From contig OY747702.1 of the NCBI GenBank assembly GCA_963556495.2, positions 38,788,180 to 38,852,179 of the forward strand: a stretch of DNA of 64,000 bases, read 5' to 3'. The translations under genes were made by a program, and so were the position numbers. Below, piece after piece: positions 1-12,170 of this stretch (its first letter is position 1; each line of letters opens with the position of its first letter). The notes beneath the pieces are model-generated. The model saw only the letters and a list, made by a program, of their open reading frames with translations. It was not told the DNA's origin and did not search any database. This stretch comes from Valencia hispanica (lineage: Eukaryota; Chordata; Actinopteri; Cyprinodontiformes; Valenciidae).

Positions 1-689
1 TAAATGACTGTTGTCTAGCAAAACAATAAAACTAACACCGTCAATCAATCAGACTTAATTTATGGAGTAAAAACCAGCAAAGAATAAAATAAATTATCAC
101 ACTATGAACAAAAAAAAGATATAGTAGTTGCATTAATAAATGAGTGAACCTCAGAAGATGATGTAGGAATTGGAACCAATAAAACAGAGGTAAATAAAAT
201 CCTGAAAAAGTACTTAAACCAAAAAACAAATAAATACAGGAAGATAAAAAGCCCAGGCAATAGTGAACAAAAATTTAAGGTTCATATGAACAAACATAAA
301 AATATTAATCACTGAATTAAAATGTGGTCCATTTAATTAAAATTTCAGACCTGATGTACCATAAAATAAAAAAGATGCAATAAATGTGGGATCAGGTTAG
401 ATTCAAATGAAGGCTTATGCTGTTGGAAGAGAAAGATGCCTCACTGTGGGTTTTAGTTGTACCTTTGGGTTTTATCATCAAGTCTCTGGAGGGTTTGTAT
501 AATAGCAACAAATCCAATGGACAAGTGAGAGCCCATTTCAAAACAGTCCTGCCAAAGATACCTGCCTGAAGTAGAATGCAAAAAAAGACATGAAATGTAG
601 AGGCTTTTATGTTTAAAATCTAGACTTACATGAGACTTTCAGTCAGTCTCTGTCAGTCAGAACATAGTTGCACAGTTTCTGGGACAAAA
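1..689. other. A+T-rich sequence without recognised genes
   Basis: No codon structure, splice pattern or repeat family that I recognise. The minus-strand open frame at 41-229 is rich in Leu, Phe and Tyr, as expected from chance translation of A+T-rich DNA. Confidence 0.5.
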
Positions 690-1030
690 CAACATCAACT
701 GGGGACATTAGTCTTTTGGGGATTGTCTCTAACAGCTTTGCACATCTGAAAACTGAACATTTTGCCCATTTTCAATTTTAGAATAGCTTGAGCTTAGTCA
801 GACAGAGATTGTTTGATAACTTTAATTCTCAAGATTCTCAATTAGATTTAGGTCTGGACTTTGATTGGGCAGTTCTACTTATCAATGTAACATTTACTGT
901 ACCTTCCACTTCACATGTATACTTTGCGTTTGTCCATCCCATAAAATCCATTTAAAGTACATTGATGTGTGTGGTTGTATTATGATAAAATGTGAAAAGG
1001 TTCAATTGGTATGAGCACTTTTTACACCTG
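690..1030 (-). mobile_element. Tc1-like DNA transposon remnant, internally deleted
   Basis: The block from about 705 to 890 (AGTCTTTTGGGG, AGCTTTGCACATCT, GATTTAGGTCTGGACTTTGA) matches the pattern that in fish Tc1-like elements lies antisense to the transposase N-terminal half. It jumps at about 895 to CCTTCCACTTCACA and CATAAAATCC, which belong to the opposite subterminal region. It ends at about 1025 in GGTATGAGCACTTTTT, a decayed form of the terminal repeat. The central transposase is therefore deleted, leaving a MITE-like copy. Assignment is by recalled family pattern only. Confidence 0.5.
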
Positions 1031-1267
1031 AATGCAATTTAGTTAACCAAATCCAACATTGATTTTAATTTTCCTATGTTGATATTACTTCTCAAAATAA
1101 GAAAAGATGAGGATCGGACAGAAACAGTTAAAACTCTGGGACTATAAAAGAAAGTTGAGGACTAATGAAGGACAAGTGTGCTGATTAGGAAATGAGACCA
1201 GGTGTGTCAGCAGGTACAAGCCAGGAAAATAGAAAGAAACAGGAGCTTTGACGGAGTCAGTCTATAA
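1031..1267. other. Unassigned spacer
   Basis: Purine-rich spacer between the Tc1-like remnant and the 3' end of the LINE. I see no gene or named repeat in it. Confidence 0.4.
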
Positions 1268-1338
1268 ACAATTCAATTCAATTCAAAAATAGTTTATTGA
1301 TCCCAGAGGGAAATTAAGTGATGGTATAGCTCATATAA

Positions 1339-2412
1339 TTAATTCTTTAAGGAGTTGTTGTAGATGATAATGGCTGTGGGCAGGAAGGATTTCCTGTAGC
1401 GGTCTGTATTGCAGCGAAACTGAAGAAGCCTCCGACTGAAGACGCTCTGTTGTTGTATGACTGTCTCATGAAGAGGATGCTCAGGGTTGTCCATAATTTT
1501 TTTGATTTTATGAAGAATCCTTCTTTGCATTATCATCTCCAGATTTTCCACAGTTGTCCCAAGAACAGAACCAGCCTTCTTTATCAGGTTGTTGAGCCTT
1601 TTTAAATCCCTGGCTCTGATGCTGCTACCCCAACAGATGACGGCTGAAGAGATTACACTCTCCACAACAGACTTGTAGAAGATTTGCAGCATCTTGCTGC
1701 AAACCTTGAAGGACCTAAGCTTCCTCAAGAAGTACAGTCTGCTCTGTCCCTTCTTGTAGACGGCTTCACTGTTGCGCCTCCAGTCCAGTCTGTTGTCAAG
1801 GTGAACTCCGAGGTATTTATACTCCTCAACCACCTCCACTTCTTCTCCAATGATGGAAACAGTGTTTGACTTATCCCTGTTTCTTCTGAAATCTACAATC
1901 ATCTCCTTTGTTTTGTTCACATTCAAGGTGAGACGATTGTTTCCACACCATGTCACAAAGCGGTCCACCAACTCTCTGTATTCAGCTTCTTGTCCATCTC
2001 TGATACACCCGACAATTGCAGAGTCATCTGAGTATTTCTGCAGATGACAGGTCTCTGATTTGTACTGGAAGTCTGAGGTGTACAGAGTGAAAAGGAATGG
2101 TGAGAGTACGGTCCCCTGTGGTGCTCCTGTGCTACTGACCACCTGGTTTGACACACAATTCTTCAGTCTCACAAACTGTGGTCTGTTTGTCAGGTAGTCA
2201 TTGATCCAGGCGATTGTTGAGGGCTCCACCTGTGTCTTCAGGAGTTTCTGACAAAGCAAATCAGGCTGAATTGTGTTAAATGCACTAGAGAAATCAAAGA
2301 ACATGATCCTCACAGTGCTGCCTGCTTTGTCCAGATGACAGTGGGTTGGTTGAAGTAGGTGGATGGCATATGATCCAGTAGCCACGTCTCCGTAAAACAC
2401 ATAACACTGCAT
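1339..2412 (-). pseudogene. LINE reverse transcriptase, C-terminal two-thirds
   Basis: An uninterrupted frame of 357 codons. It holds RT motif A (FDFSSAFNTI), the motif with GAPQGTVLSPFLFTLY, the catalytic motif C as YSDD (KYSDDSAIVG), then LTLNVNKTKEMIVDFRR and EYKYLGVHLD, with the usual LINE C-terminal tail. YSDD in place of YADD is common in this group of LINEs. The RT fingers that normally precede motif A, and the whole endonuclease body, are absent, so it cannot retrotranspose. The methionine that opens the frame is not a real start: its first roughly 20 residues precede the deletion joint. Confidence 0.85.
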
Positions 2413-2681
2413 TCACGGTACTCTGGCTGAGTCCTTGTAATGGCTTGGAGTTCATCCATCTTGTTAGCCAGTGATCTTACGTTGCCCATTATGATCGATG
2501 GAAGAGATGGCTTGAACTTCCTCTTTCTCTGTCTCCTTTTCGCTCCTGCTCTGCATCCACGTCTCCTCCTTATCAACTCATCAGGGATTTGTGGCTTCAG
2601 TTGAGGTATTATTTCAGCTTTTGCGATGTAAATCACCTGCTCCCGGCTGTAAACCACATTGTTGCCATGGTTACGCATCAT
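2375..2681 (-). pseudogene. LINE endonuclease N-terminal fragment
   Basis: This minus-strand frame contains a basic stretch (IRRRRGCRAGAKRRQRKRK), then IIMGNVRSLANKMDEL and CFTETWL. These match the start of the APE-type endonuclease of CR1/L2 LINEs, where the Asn of GNVRSL and the Glu of FTETWL are active-site residues. The frame then runs into sequence that in another frame is reverse transcriptase (HLLQPTHCHLDKAG), so the joint near 2375 marks an internal deletion that also changes the frame. Confidence 0.75.
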
Positions 2682-2870
2682 AATAAATTGTTAAAAAGGG
2701 AAAAATTTACAGCAAAAATCCTTCCAGCTTCACAGCACCAAAAACTAGAAAGTATACAGGTAAAAAAATGCAATCTTCTTTAAGAAAAAAGAGGAACCAA
2801 TGTACAAAAAAACATAACTTAATATGTAACCAACAGAGCCACTCCAACATGCAGCCACCCAGAGCAGCGC

Positions 2871-4700
2871 AATTCTAGAATAAGACGATAGACGATAGGT
2901 TAAGAAGAATTAGGTAAGTTTTCTGAAATTATTTGAAGTAGTGACTTAGTGTAGTTGCATATTCTTGGGTCATCCCTACTGCTAGCACTCCCCTCATTTC
3001 CTGTCACTAAACACTCAATTTAGGTTGTTAAAATATTCCACTGGGGCACTCTTTCAAAAAGCTGAAACAAATCAGTTATTGTTTTGTGTACATATATGTA
3101 CAGTAATTTATTGACCAGTTATTCCAACCTAGATACAAACCCATCTCATTTACTTCTAGGTGTCATAACAGTTTCCACAAACATACATGAGACCATGCTG
3201 ATGTGTCTGGTTGACACCATGTCTGCATATTGCCTGAAACAATCCGCTGCAATGCAAAGCCCAGTTTCTTTGCCAAACTGATGCACTCCTTTGCAGCAGT
3301 TTAAAATATTTAGGATGTCTTTTGTCATGAATGTTTCATGCATTGCATGAGTGAGTTCAGTGTGTGGTTCAGTTCGTGCTTGAAGCATTTAAGGAGGATT
3401 CAGTCCTCAAATACAGCACTTTTGCCGGCTTTCAGCTGTTTGTTTGTGCGCTAGGCAAACAGCTGTTTCACTCCTTTAATCTCCTCGCTGACCTCAGCTC
3501 CTCACCCTCCATTTCATCTCATCTTTATTTTAATTTCACTTCAATCTGTTTTACAGATAGAAACAGGAGATTTCACTTCTCAAAAACAATATGTTTGAAT
3601 AAAAGAGCAAAAATAAATATCTAATACAGTACAAATCCTTATTGTGCTGCTTTCTCCATCTCTTTTTCATTTTTTTGCCCATTTCTGGATTAGTGGTCCT
3701 AATCTCTGAAGGTTAAATTGGAGGATTGAGGTCGGATGTTAACACGGAGCTCAACATCTGTGACGTTTTTTCATCTTTCTTATGCTTCTTTTGGTTTTAA
3801 GGGGAGAACAGACAATTTCCATATAGGTTTGTGTGATACTCGACACAGCTGCAGCAGGAAATAACGAATCCGATCTGTTTGTCGGACACTTGCGTTGTCA
3901 GAAATCAAAAAGTAAAATGGGAAGGGAGGAAAATAAAAGCCAGCAGGCAGTTTATCTGCTCTGAAACACACTGACAACTGAAAACACCAACAAACTACAT
4001 CATCAATATGTGAAATGATCAATAATGATTTGTAGTGGAACCGTGACGACTGCTGTGGAAGATTGCTTCAGACAGGCTGTCTTTACTCTGCAAACAGCAT
4101 TGTTATATTATGCTTTAGCTTTGATGTACTGGGTAATGCTTTCTGAAACATGGAAAAATACCTGGAGATCAAATCATAGCTGCCAGATGAAACAGCTTGG
4201 ACCACCACAGGTTGCCGAGTGAGCCTCCAAACTTCCAGTTTCAGGCTTTTTGACAGATTTCTTTTATAACGTGCCTGCGGACAGCAGCGGTTTGGAAGCG
4301 AGTTCAGCATATGCAGGAGGTCTTCTGCTCATCTGGCTTTAGCTGGAAGGCAATGGAAGGGCTGGAAGGAGAGGTCCTCAACCCGAATGAGTCCATCTTT
4401 TGGGTCAGGGCTGTCTCCATTGTAAGGTTAATGTTTCTTGGTCTTTTATTCACAGGTTTTTCAGCTGGGAAGGGTCTGTGTTGCTACATGTTACTTTAGA
4501 GATTTCTTGTTTCTCCAAATTAAATAAGGTCTAAAATTTGCTTCATGCAAATATTACTTTAAGCAAAAAAACATATATTAGAGGCCAGGGTCTAACTCCA
4601 AGCTCAGTCCCATTTACACGTAATCTGGCAACTTTATGACATAAATTGAAACGTAACACCTTGTTTCCAAAGTGGTTTTATTCTCGCAGTGGGAAAATAT
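2871..4700. other. Non-coding spacer
   Basis: No gene recognised. It contains only short open frames without motifs, one short tandem (AGACGATAGACGATA near 2883) and poly-A/poly-T runs. Confidence 0.4.
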
Positions 4701-4708
4701 ATATTTTA

Positions 4709-5585
4709 TTGCTGTCAAGAGATTAAAAAAACTTGAAGATTAATTATCATCTGTAATTAATTCCTCTAATCTTATTTTTAATCACACCTAATAATTGCTG
4801 AGAAAAGCCCTCATCTCATCATTTAAATTCATTACATAATTGTTGCAGAACTGATATATAACAAAAAAGTAGCTTTAGGAAGTAATTTATTGTTTTTAAT
4901 GGACTTGAACAAATACAGTCCCACCCATTTACATTTCTCTGTTTTTGAGACTAGTCCCAGTGCTGACTGCAACTTTAGCTTTGAGCATGCGCGATTCGTT
5001 AGCATTCTGGACTCAGTGGGGTAAATATCTCCTCTGAGGCCAGATCAGACCTCAGGGCGGGCAGAGCTGCGGACCGCCTGCCTGCCTGCTGTGAACATTT
5101 TGAGACGGGAAACGAGCCCATGCTGCACCTCTCCTCAGTAAGAGTAACAAAGATACAAGGCTTTACCCAAAACTCTCCAATAACGGCAGAAAAAGTCCCT
5201 AGTTTTTATGCTAGTCGCTTTTTAAAAAAAGAATCGCTGGAGGGGTCAAAAAACTCACTAAATATGGTGACAAAGAAACTTAATTAGCAACACTGTCTGC
5301 AACTCACCACTCATCCTCACTCATCTTGCCCTCACCACTACAACGGAAGTGTCAGCTGATGATGAGCAGGTCTACAGACAGTCAATCTATGTCTACTTCA
5401 GGGTGTGGTTAACCCCAAACACCTCAAGCACAAGAAGCCCAAAGCATAAAAACTGACTTTATTTAAAGGCAACTCACATGCAGAAACAGTCAAATTTAAA
5501 GATTTGATTAAAGCGATTAAAAAACCATAGCACGCTAAATATGGCCGTAATTAATCGAAAATTACTTGATAATTTGACCCCCCTA
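4709..5585. mobile_element. Non-autonomous hAT-like transposon
   Basis: The left end (TTGCTGTCAAGAGATTAA) and the inverse of the right end (TAGGGGGGTCAAATTA) are imperfect inverted repeats resembling the GCTGTCAA-type ends of fish hAT elements. Both subterminal parts are rich in GATTAA/TTAATC words. Flanks ATATTTTA (4701-4708) and ATATTTTT (5586-5593) agree at 7 of 8 positions, as expected for an 8-bp hAT target duplication. The 877-bp body has no transposase frame. The central part is G+C-richer (about 5050-5110). Confidence 0.6.
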
Positions 5586-5593
5586 ATATTTTT

Positions 5594-6769
5594 ATACATA
5601 AACGTATTGTGTTTTATAATTTTTATTTCACAATACGTGCTCTCTGAATAAACTTGACTTCACTAAAAGGGCCCTTGTGGATTAAACCTTTTAAGATAAT
5701 TTCCAGAAGCATCAGAGAGGAAAAACAAGGCAGAGTTTCAGTCCTTTGTTTACTGTGCATTTGTTGTATCCACTAGTCCTGGCATTCCCTGGAAAAGGAA
5801 GCTGATGATAGCGAGTGCTGTGGAACAGAGAGACAAAACGTGATGACACAAAATAACCTAGTGATGACACACCTGGAAGCTATGCTGGAAACTCAAACAA
5901 CTCTTAAATTGTCTGTCACTTCCGTCGCAGGGAGCAGTGACAAGGAGGGGTGGGGGGTTGAATATTCACTTTGGGAGAAGAAGCATGTTTGGGCATGTAG
6001 GGATATAAATACACAGCCACAGACACACTGCTCTTTTAGACTTGTTTGCATTCAACTTTGCATACAGCCTGAGGTCATTCGGTGATGCCGTGTCTCCCTG
6101 ACAACCTGTTTGTGCGACAGGTAAAATCACTATCCTGCCCTCTGTGGACTCCTTTACATGCTCTCTGCTCAGTCGTTTTGGCCCCTCTCCCTCACATCCC
6201 ACCAGCTCCTGATATGATGTTACGGGTGGCTGAGCAGCCGATGGAGCGATCCCTGAAACTAATAAATAAACACATGAAGCGTCAGCGGCCTGCTACAGGG
6301 TCTGCTGAGTAGTTTGGTTGGACTGATCTGCTGCATGGATAGACCCCTGATCTTCACAGCTTGTTCATTTGTCTGCCTGAAATCACTGACACCCAATGGT
6401 TTTTAGTCATACAAGAGGGTAAAACCCCTTTTACTGGTCAGATTTTGCTTCTTTCCTCCCTCTATTATTTAGCATTTTTGGATTAGGGGTCAGAGAAGGT
6501 GAACCTAGGATTGCTGAAATATTTAAACAAATTTTAAGGTTAAACAGTTAATCACAAAACTGACATTGTGTTTTGCTGCCCTAAAGACAGATTTCTAAGA
6601 ACAGATACACAGTGGCTCTTAAAATATGGCCCCATCAAGGTTTTTGCAATAAAAAGGCCATGATTTAAAAATTGTAACGTTGTTCAATTATAATTAGACA
6701 ATTAATATAAAAAAACTATATACAGGCAGAAGTGTCATTACTTCAAAAGCAACATGAAATGCTGCAGGC
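5594..6769. other. Non-coding spacer
   Basis: No recognised gene or repeat. Short open frames here have no domain signature. Confidence 0.4.
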
Positions 6770-6930
6770 CCATCGCTATGGGCGGGCAGAGCTGCGCATT
6801 CAGGTATCGGCCCAAGACAGATTACAACGCCCTAAGTTCTAATAATGCAATGTATTAACTCTGGTCCACACTCCATACTAGTTGGTGGCGGTAATGCACC
6901 AATTTGTTTTTCGCAGGCCGTTTATAAACA
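6770..6930. repeat. Short interspersed repeat related to hAT/teleost GGTGGCGGTAATGCACC family
   Basis: Contains AGTTGGTGGCGGTAATGCACC (about 6879-6899), a word I associate with a common fish interspersed repeat. It also shares the exact 17-mer GGGCGGGCAGAGCTGCG (6780-6796) with the hAT-like element at 5055-5071. Boundaries are not defined. Confidence 0.35.
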
Positions 6931-9900
6931 CATAGAATGAAGTGTGCTGTGTTATTGTTAGGCTAACTTGCATGCGAACGGTAGTTCTGATGAAACTTTG
7001 TGAGAAATACACACAAGGAAGGGAATTATCAAGTTTATGAGCGGCAGATGACGTTGGATTTCGGACATAAGACTTGTGGACTAACTCTTTTAAAGGAGGA
7101 CATTACTGGAGCGTTTTTGTTCGAGTTGGCTCTGTCCTTGGTTTTGAAATGTGGCTTCAAATGGTAAGTTGACATTTATTTGCTTTCTGAGTGGTTTGAC
7201 AAAAGTGTGTACTGTTTCTACACTTATAATTGTATCATTGATTGGCATACATCATTTTAATCACGAGCAGGGAAAGGATGGTGTTGAGATTCAGCCTGGG
7301 AGCTTGGAATGTTCTTTACAGGTGGGTCGTGGATACATTTTTTCTTTTTCCATGAATATCTCAAACTTTCTGTAGCTGAGGCGACCTATATTTGGAATCA
7401 CTGTGAGGTTAGGCGGGCTTCCTTTCAAAGCAAAAGAGAGCTACTGAAGTCTGGTAGTAGCTGGCAAACAATATCAAAATAGTTGACAGCAGATCCCCCA
7501 CAGCAGGGAGAAACTCGCAGCTGCAGCACCACCAGTAGCGTTTCAAAGATCTTCTATAAAGGAAGATGCGTTACTCATGCACACAAGCAGACCTAAAGCA
7601 GGATCCTGGCAATGGCTTGACGGCTGCTTTTGGAGTACAAAAACAAACGTTCTGCCCACCGACTGGCCGTTCGGGAAAGCTCCTGAACCTCCCTCTGACC
7701 AGCTCACTACTGATAAAATCTCAGCTTTCAAATGATGTTTAATATGAATATTTACATAGAAAGGGTGTCAAAAAAGGCAGATTTGTAGGTACAAGCCTGC
7801 GCCTTTGAATGCCGTCGTATTACATAATTGGCTGGATGCTGACATTACACCACATGATTGGCTGGAGGTTAGCATGTTGACATAGTGTGCAGTTTTTTTG
7901 AAGAACTTTATTGAACAAATAGCAAGTATACAACACACGAACGAATGAAGTATACACAAGAATTAAACCGATACAAACCCTGCCAGGAGTGTTACTGTAC
8001 ATGCAAATAGTTGCATATATGAATTGTTTTGAGAGCCTTTTTCTTCATAGTCTGATATTGATTTCATGTATAATTAAACATTTATCTTTTTTGAATATTC
8101 TAAAAAAAAGAGTAAAACATTTTTTCATCGTAAGGGAAAATCCGTCAAAATATTGATAACAACCTGCTAAACTCTTTCCAAAGCCCACGTGTAAAAGAGC
8201 AGAACCAGAAAAACATGTCACATTTTCTTGACGATCCCCACAAGAGCTGTTATTAACCTTTATGTCTCTTTTAAATTTCACCATATAGTGCTTGGCAGGG
8301 TTAAAATTGGGGCGCAACGTAGTTTGTCCGAGTGGTGTTGCCATAGTGTGACGTTATCTGCAAGCGCAGGGCCCCAGAAGCAGATCTGGTACCTACACCA
8401 GAAGTACGTAACACGCTGCCAATGGGAGGTAAAAACGCAAAGTGGTTAAATAAAAACTGTGCCCCCCCAAAAAATAAGCCATGAATTTAAAGTTTAGGCA
8501 CAACTAGTTATTCCAGACAGTGGCTTTAGGAATACAGTCAAATAAGTCACAAGGTAGCTTAAGGAAAATTAAGTCAGTGTTTTGGAAAAGCCACGACAAA
8601 GCCCTAATCGCAGTGCCATGAAAAAAAAAATGGTTGGCAGAGGTAAAAACGTATGAGTAAGGTCACAAATGTAATTCATATACACCAGTTCTGGGTGGAG
8701 CAATGGGCCTCAATTCCAGGAAACTGTTGGAAGAAACTTATAGGTGAAAAAGATTGTATGTGACATTTGTTTTCATTCAGTGCATGCAAATATCTTGTAA
8801 CTATATTTCTATTAAAATAAACCAGAATCTATTTGAACTAAATTAAACATTTCTGCCTGCACAGCTCCTAAAAATACCTTAATTTTTCAGAGTGTAGAAG
8901 TTTGTTTTTTTATTTAAATGGTAACTTGTTCTGCTTTGGTTCATTTAGAAGATGCTAGTTGTAATTCTTGTAACTCCGAAAGTCAAACTGTCCATAAGTT
9001 ATCTAAGAGTTAAACTAATAAGTCAAATTGTAGATGGCCTGGTCATTACATAAGTGAACAGGATTGGGAGGTCTGATGTCAGAAAAGAATGACTTTTCAT
9101 TGGGAGAGTTCCTGAACTTGATGTCTCAGCAGTTAGCTCTTCTCACATGAACCCAGTCAAACAAAATGGTTCCCAGCTTTAGGCCCCAAAATTACACATA
9201 AAATAACACTGTATATATAAAAATTTATATTTTTTTGGCAATTATCATTTGAATAATTGCTCCTCCGGAGAACTGATTTTGCACAGTAGATGTACACTGA
9301 GGCAAGAATTAAGTGGCTTTACTTTCCTCTGTGTGTCTTTGTGTAATGTGTGCATATGTGTGTCAGGCTGGAGGAGGGATGCCACACTAAATTGGCAAAA
9401 TGAGGTGTATATGTCTTGAGGCAGATGAGCTGCCTTAAGTGAATGCAGCTCTGAATATTTCACCCGCAGCTTTATGAAACCATAAGTGTGTTTGTGAAGT
9501 GAGTGTTTCTGTTACACTGAGTGTGTGTGTGTGCTCGTCTGCACAGTCATGGCAAATCAACATCTGTCATTCAGTTTTGGTTCTGACAGCTGGAAGAGGC
9601 AGAAAGTCCCTAAACGCCTCAGAGAAACACTTAACTGCCTCCACTGCTGCTCAGACGGCTCTGTTATTATAAGTGCATGTCAGGGACAGTGTGTGAATGT
9701 TTGCTTTAGAGGTGAGCTGTATGGAGCATGATCGTCTCATTATGTGCGGTAATGATCTGCGGCCCGATGCAGCAAAGAATCTATTGACGGCTTTCAACAC
9801 CGGAGTTACACCTGAGCTGCTGCTACTTGACCTTCGCCTTGAGTGACAGTGATTAAAGGTTATAAAAACCCCTCAGGTTTTACGGCAGGCTTGCTTTGGT

Positions 9901-11999
9901 TTGCATTACATCCAAAAGTTAAGGCAATCACTTTAATCTTTTGTATTTTGCCATGTTGTCTATTTACAAACAAAATAGTTTATTCAGAGTTGGTTGAAAA
10001 GACACCAATAAGTGCTTTTGCGACCCCATTTTTGCTCCAGACATTTGGACTTAAGTTTGGCCCAGTCCTGTATAAAACGTCCATCACCCCATTTCCTTTA
10101 CATTTAAAGCAAACAGCCTAAAACAAAAAGAAAAAGCTTATATTGGTTATGTTCAAACTCAACATTGTTTTGCAGGTTTTAGAGGTCCTAAACATTTGAA
10201 ATGCAGCTCTGGATAACTCTTTGGACCTTGTACAGATGATTACCTCACAAGTGCCAAAAACAAAATGAAGAAGCAGAGTAGCATAAGGGAAAATGAAAAA
10301 TGTAATTGATGATTTAATTTTTGATGATGGATTTCAGTAAAAACCAACAGTTCATTGAGACATAAGGCTTTAGTTGTAGCAGACCTTTGTCTCTAAACCC
10401 GTCAATGGGTTCAACAATTCATATTCAGACCAGTAATGGAAATTTAAATGATTATGTTTTTAACAAGGTGGAACAACTGCACATTGAACAGGGCTTTGAT
10501 GGTGTATAAATTTTGGCTTCTATGCCATTGCCCGAAATTTGAGGGTAATGAGTACCAATTTGTTTCTGTAGGAAACAAACACACACATGTTCATCATGCA
10601 GCAAATTGTAAAGTAAGCCTGGTGTGGGCTAGATGGGCTCAGCCAGAAATTATTTGAAGTTTCAACTAGACTATGTTCCTAAAATGTGCCGATTGCTCAG
10701 TAAATGTGTAGAGTTGTTATACCGAAGTCTTCTGTGCAAAGTGCTCTAACTCAGTGTGAGATCTGATCTAATCTTTGGTTCAATTAGATTTGTCTGTCTG
10801 CTCTGGAAATATTTCCTTATCACTTACTGAACCCTTGACAGTAATGTGTCGTTTCTGTTTCTCTCTGGAATCCTACTGATTAGGAAAAAGTAACCCTAAA
10901 GTATCAGGTTGTTTTTGGTCTGTCTGACTCTGGGTATTGCAACTATCTGGCTGGTTTCAGTGGGGAAATGAAGCCAAAAGTGGGAGAGCATTGTCTTAAA
11001 ATTTAAATAAGAGCCAGTGTGTCTGATTAACTTTAGATGAGCTTTGGTTTCAGGGCAGTGCTTGCTTGGCTCTTCTGCTCCATGAGCAGCAGTAGCAGCA
11101 CCACCATCGCTGTCAGTCTCTGAAGTGTTTGTTCACCCATTGTGCTGTGGACCTTTGACCTCCAGACTGTGGCTGAGCTGTAGCTAAGTGGAGCTTTTTT
11201 TTTCCAGATGAAAGACTCTCAGAAATGTCTGGAATGTATAAAACCCCCTGTTTTTTTTTTCTTTCATTTCTCCTGTTGTTTGATCTCTTGCTAGAATCCA
11301 TACAACTTTCATGAAAACACACATTTCAAAATGCATTAAAAAAAAAGGTTATCAAAGAGCTGTAACGACATGCAACTGGACGCCGCACTCTTCCTCTGGC
11401 TTTTGTACACGATGAAAAACTGACGTTGTGCAACACAAGTTGGCAAAAACTACAAAGTAAATCTGAGCTTTGCAGGCGAGATTAAAGGGGGAGCTACACC
11501 AGTTAAACTCATCAAAGTAAAGGAGTTTTTATTTTTTTTTCAAAGTAGAGCAAAGCTTTAAATGTTTCCTCAAGGAGACAAGTAAAGTTTCATATATACT
11601 TGAATGAAACACACTACATTTTTGTACCAAAGTCAATGCAATGACAGAGTGCTTAATTGAATCCTGTAACATGTATGCAAACGAGCAACTATCAGGTTGA
11701 CTAAGAAGAAGACCCATTGATTAAATTATCCGCAAGGTTCTTACTGAGTGTTTAAAAAGTCTGGGAAATTATGGGAGCTCAGTTTACAGGCTTGAAGCAA
11801 TGGTTTGACTTTGACTTAATTTTGTTCACAATGAGACCAATGCTGGGGATGTGAATAATCAGATTTGTAAGGAGCTGGTACGTCTAAGAACAGACACCAG
11901 AAGGCATGTGTTGTGGCATTAGTGGAGAGACGTTGCAAAACCAGCACTTGATGGAGGTTTGATAGGTGTCACATTTTGGGTTTTCATGCCACGTAACTT
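6931..11999. other. Long non-coding stretch
   Basis: No gene supported in 5 kb. It holds an imperfect two-copy repeat around ATTGGCTGGA (about 7827-7885), a short TG run near 9521-9533, and many frames under 100 codons with no motif. A small duplicate-like or old transposon origin for 6.9-8.5 kb is possible but not shown. Confidence 0.4.
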
Positions 12000-12170
12000 T
12001 TACCTCCACCAAGGAGGTTGTGTTTTCTACAGGGTTTGTCTGTCCGTTAGTTAGCATCATAACTCAAAAATGTATTGACAGATTTTGGTGTAATTTTCAA
12101 GAAATGTCTGCAGTGGGACCAGGATCAAGTGATTAGACTTTGTGGGATGATCCAGATCGTCTGGGTGATC
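12000..12170. repeat. Interspersed repeat of the ACCTCCACCAAGGAGG type
   Basis: Starts with ACCTCCACCAAGGAGGTTGTG, whose CCTCC/GGAGG arms form a small hairpin. It continues with GTCTGTCCGTTAG, AACTCAAAAATG and ATTGACAGATTTTGGTG. This order matches a repeat that I recall as widespread in fish and some invertebrates. Its class is not established here. Confidence 0.45.

Larger units (their letters stand above)
1268..2870 (-). mobile_element. CR1/L2-type LINE, internally deleted
   Basis: A non-LTR retrotransposon read on the minus strand. Its 3' end lies at about 1268-1300 and, in sense orientation, carries GGGATCAATAAAC followed by short GAATT repeats, a tail style seen in fish CR1/L2/Rex1-type LINEs. 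Upstream come the reverse transcriptase (1339-2412) and a short piece of the endonuclease start (about 2375-2681). Most of the endonuclease and the first RT motifs are missing. The 5' limit is uncertain; I place it near 2870, where base composition changes. The exact clade within CR1/L2/Rex1 is not resolved. Confidence 0.85.

Noticed and set aside
7820..7890. Two-copy repeat around ATTGGCTGGA as a start of a CRISPR-like or regulatory array
   Set aside because: Only two imperfect copies in a eukaryotic genome, with no periodic continuation.
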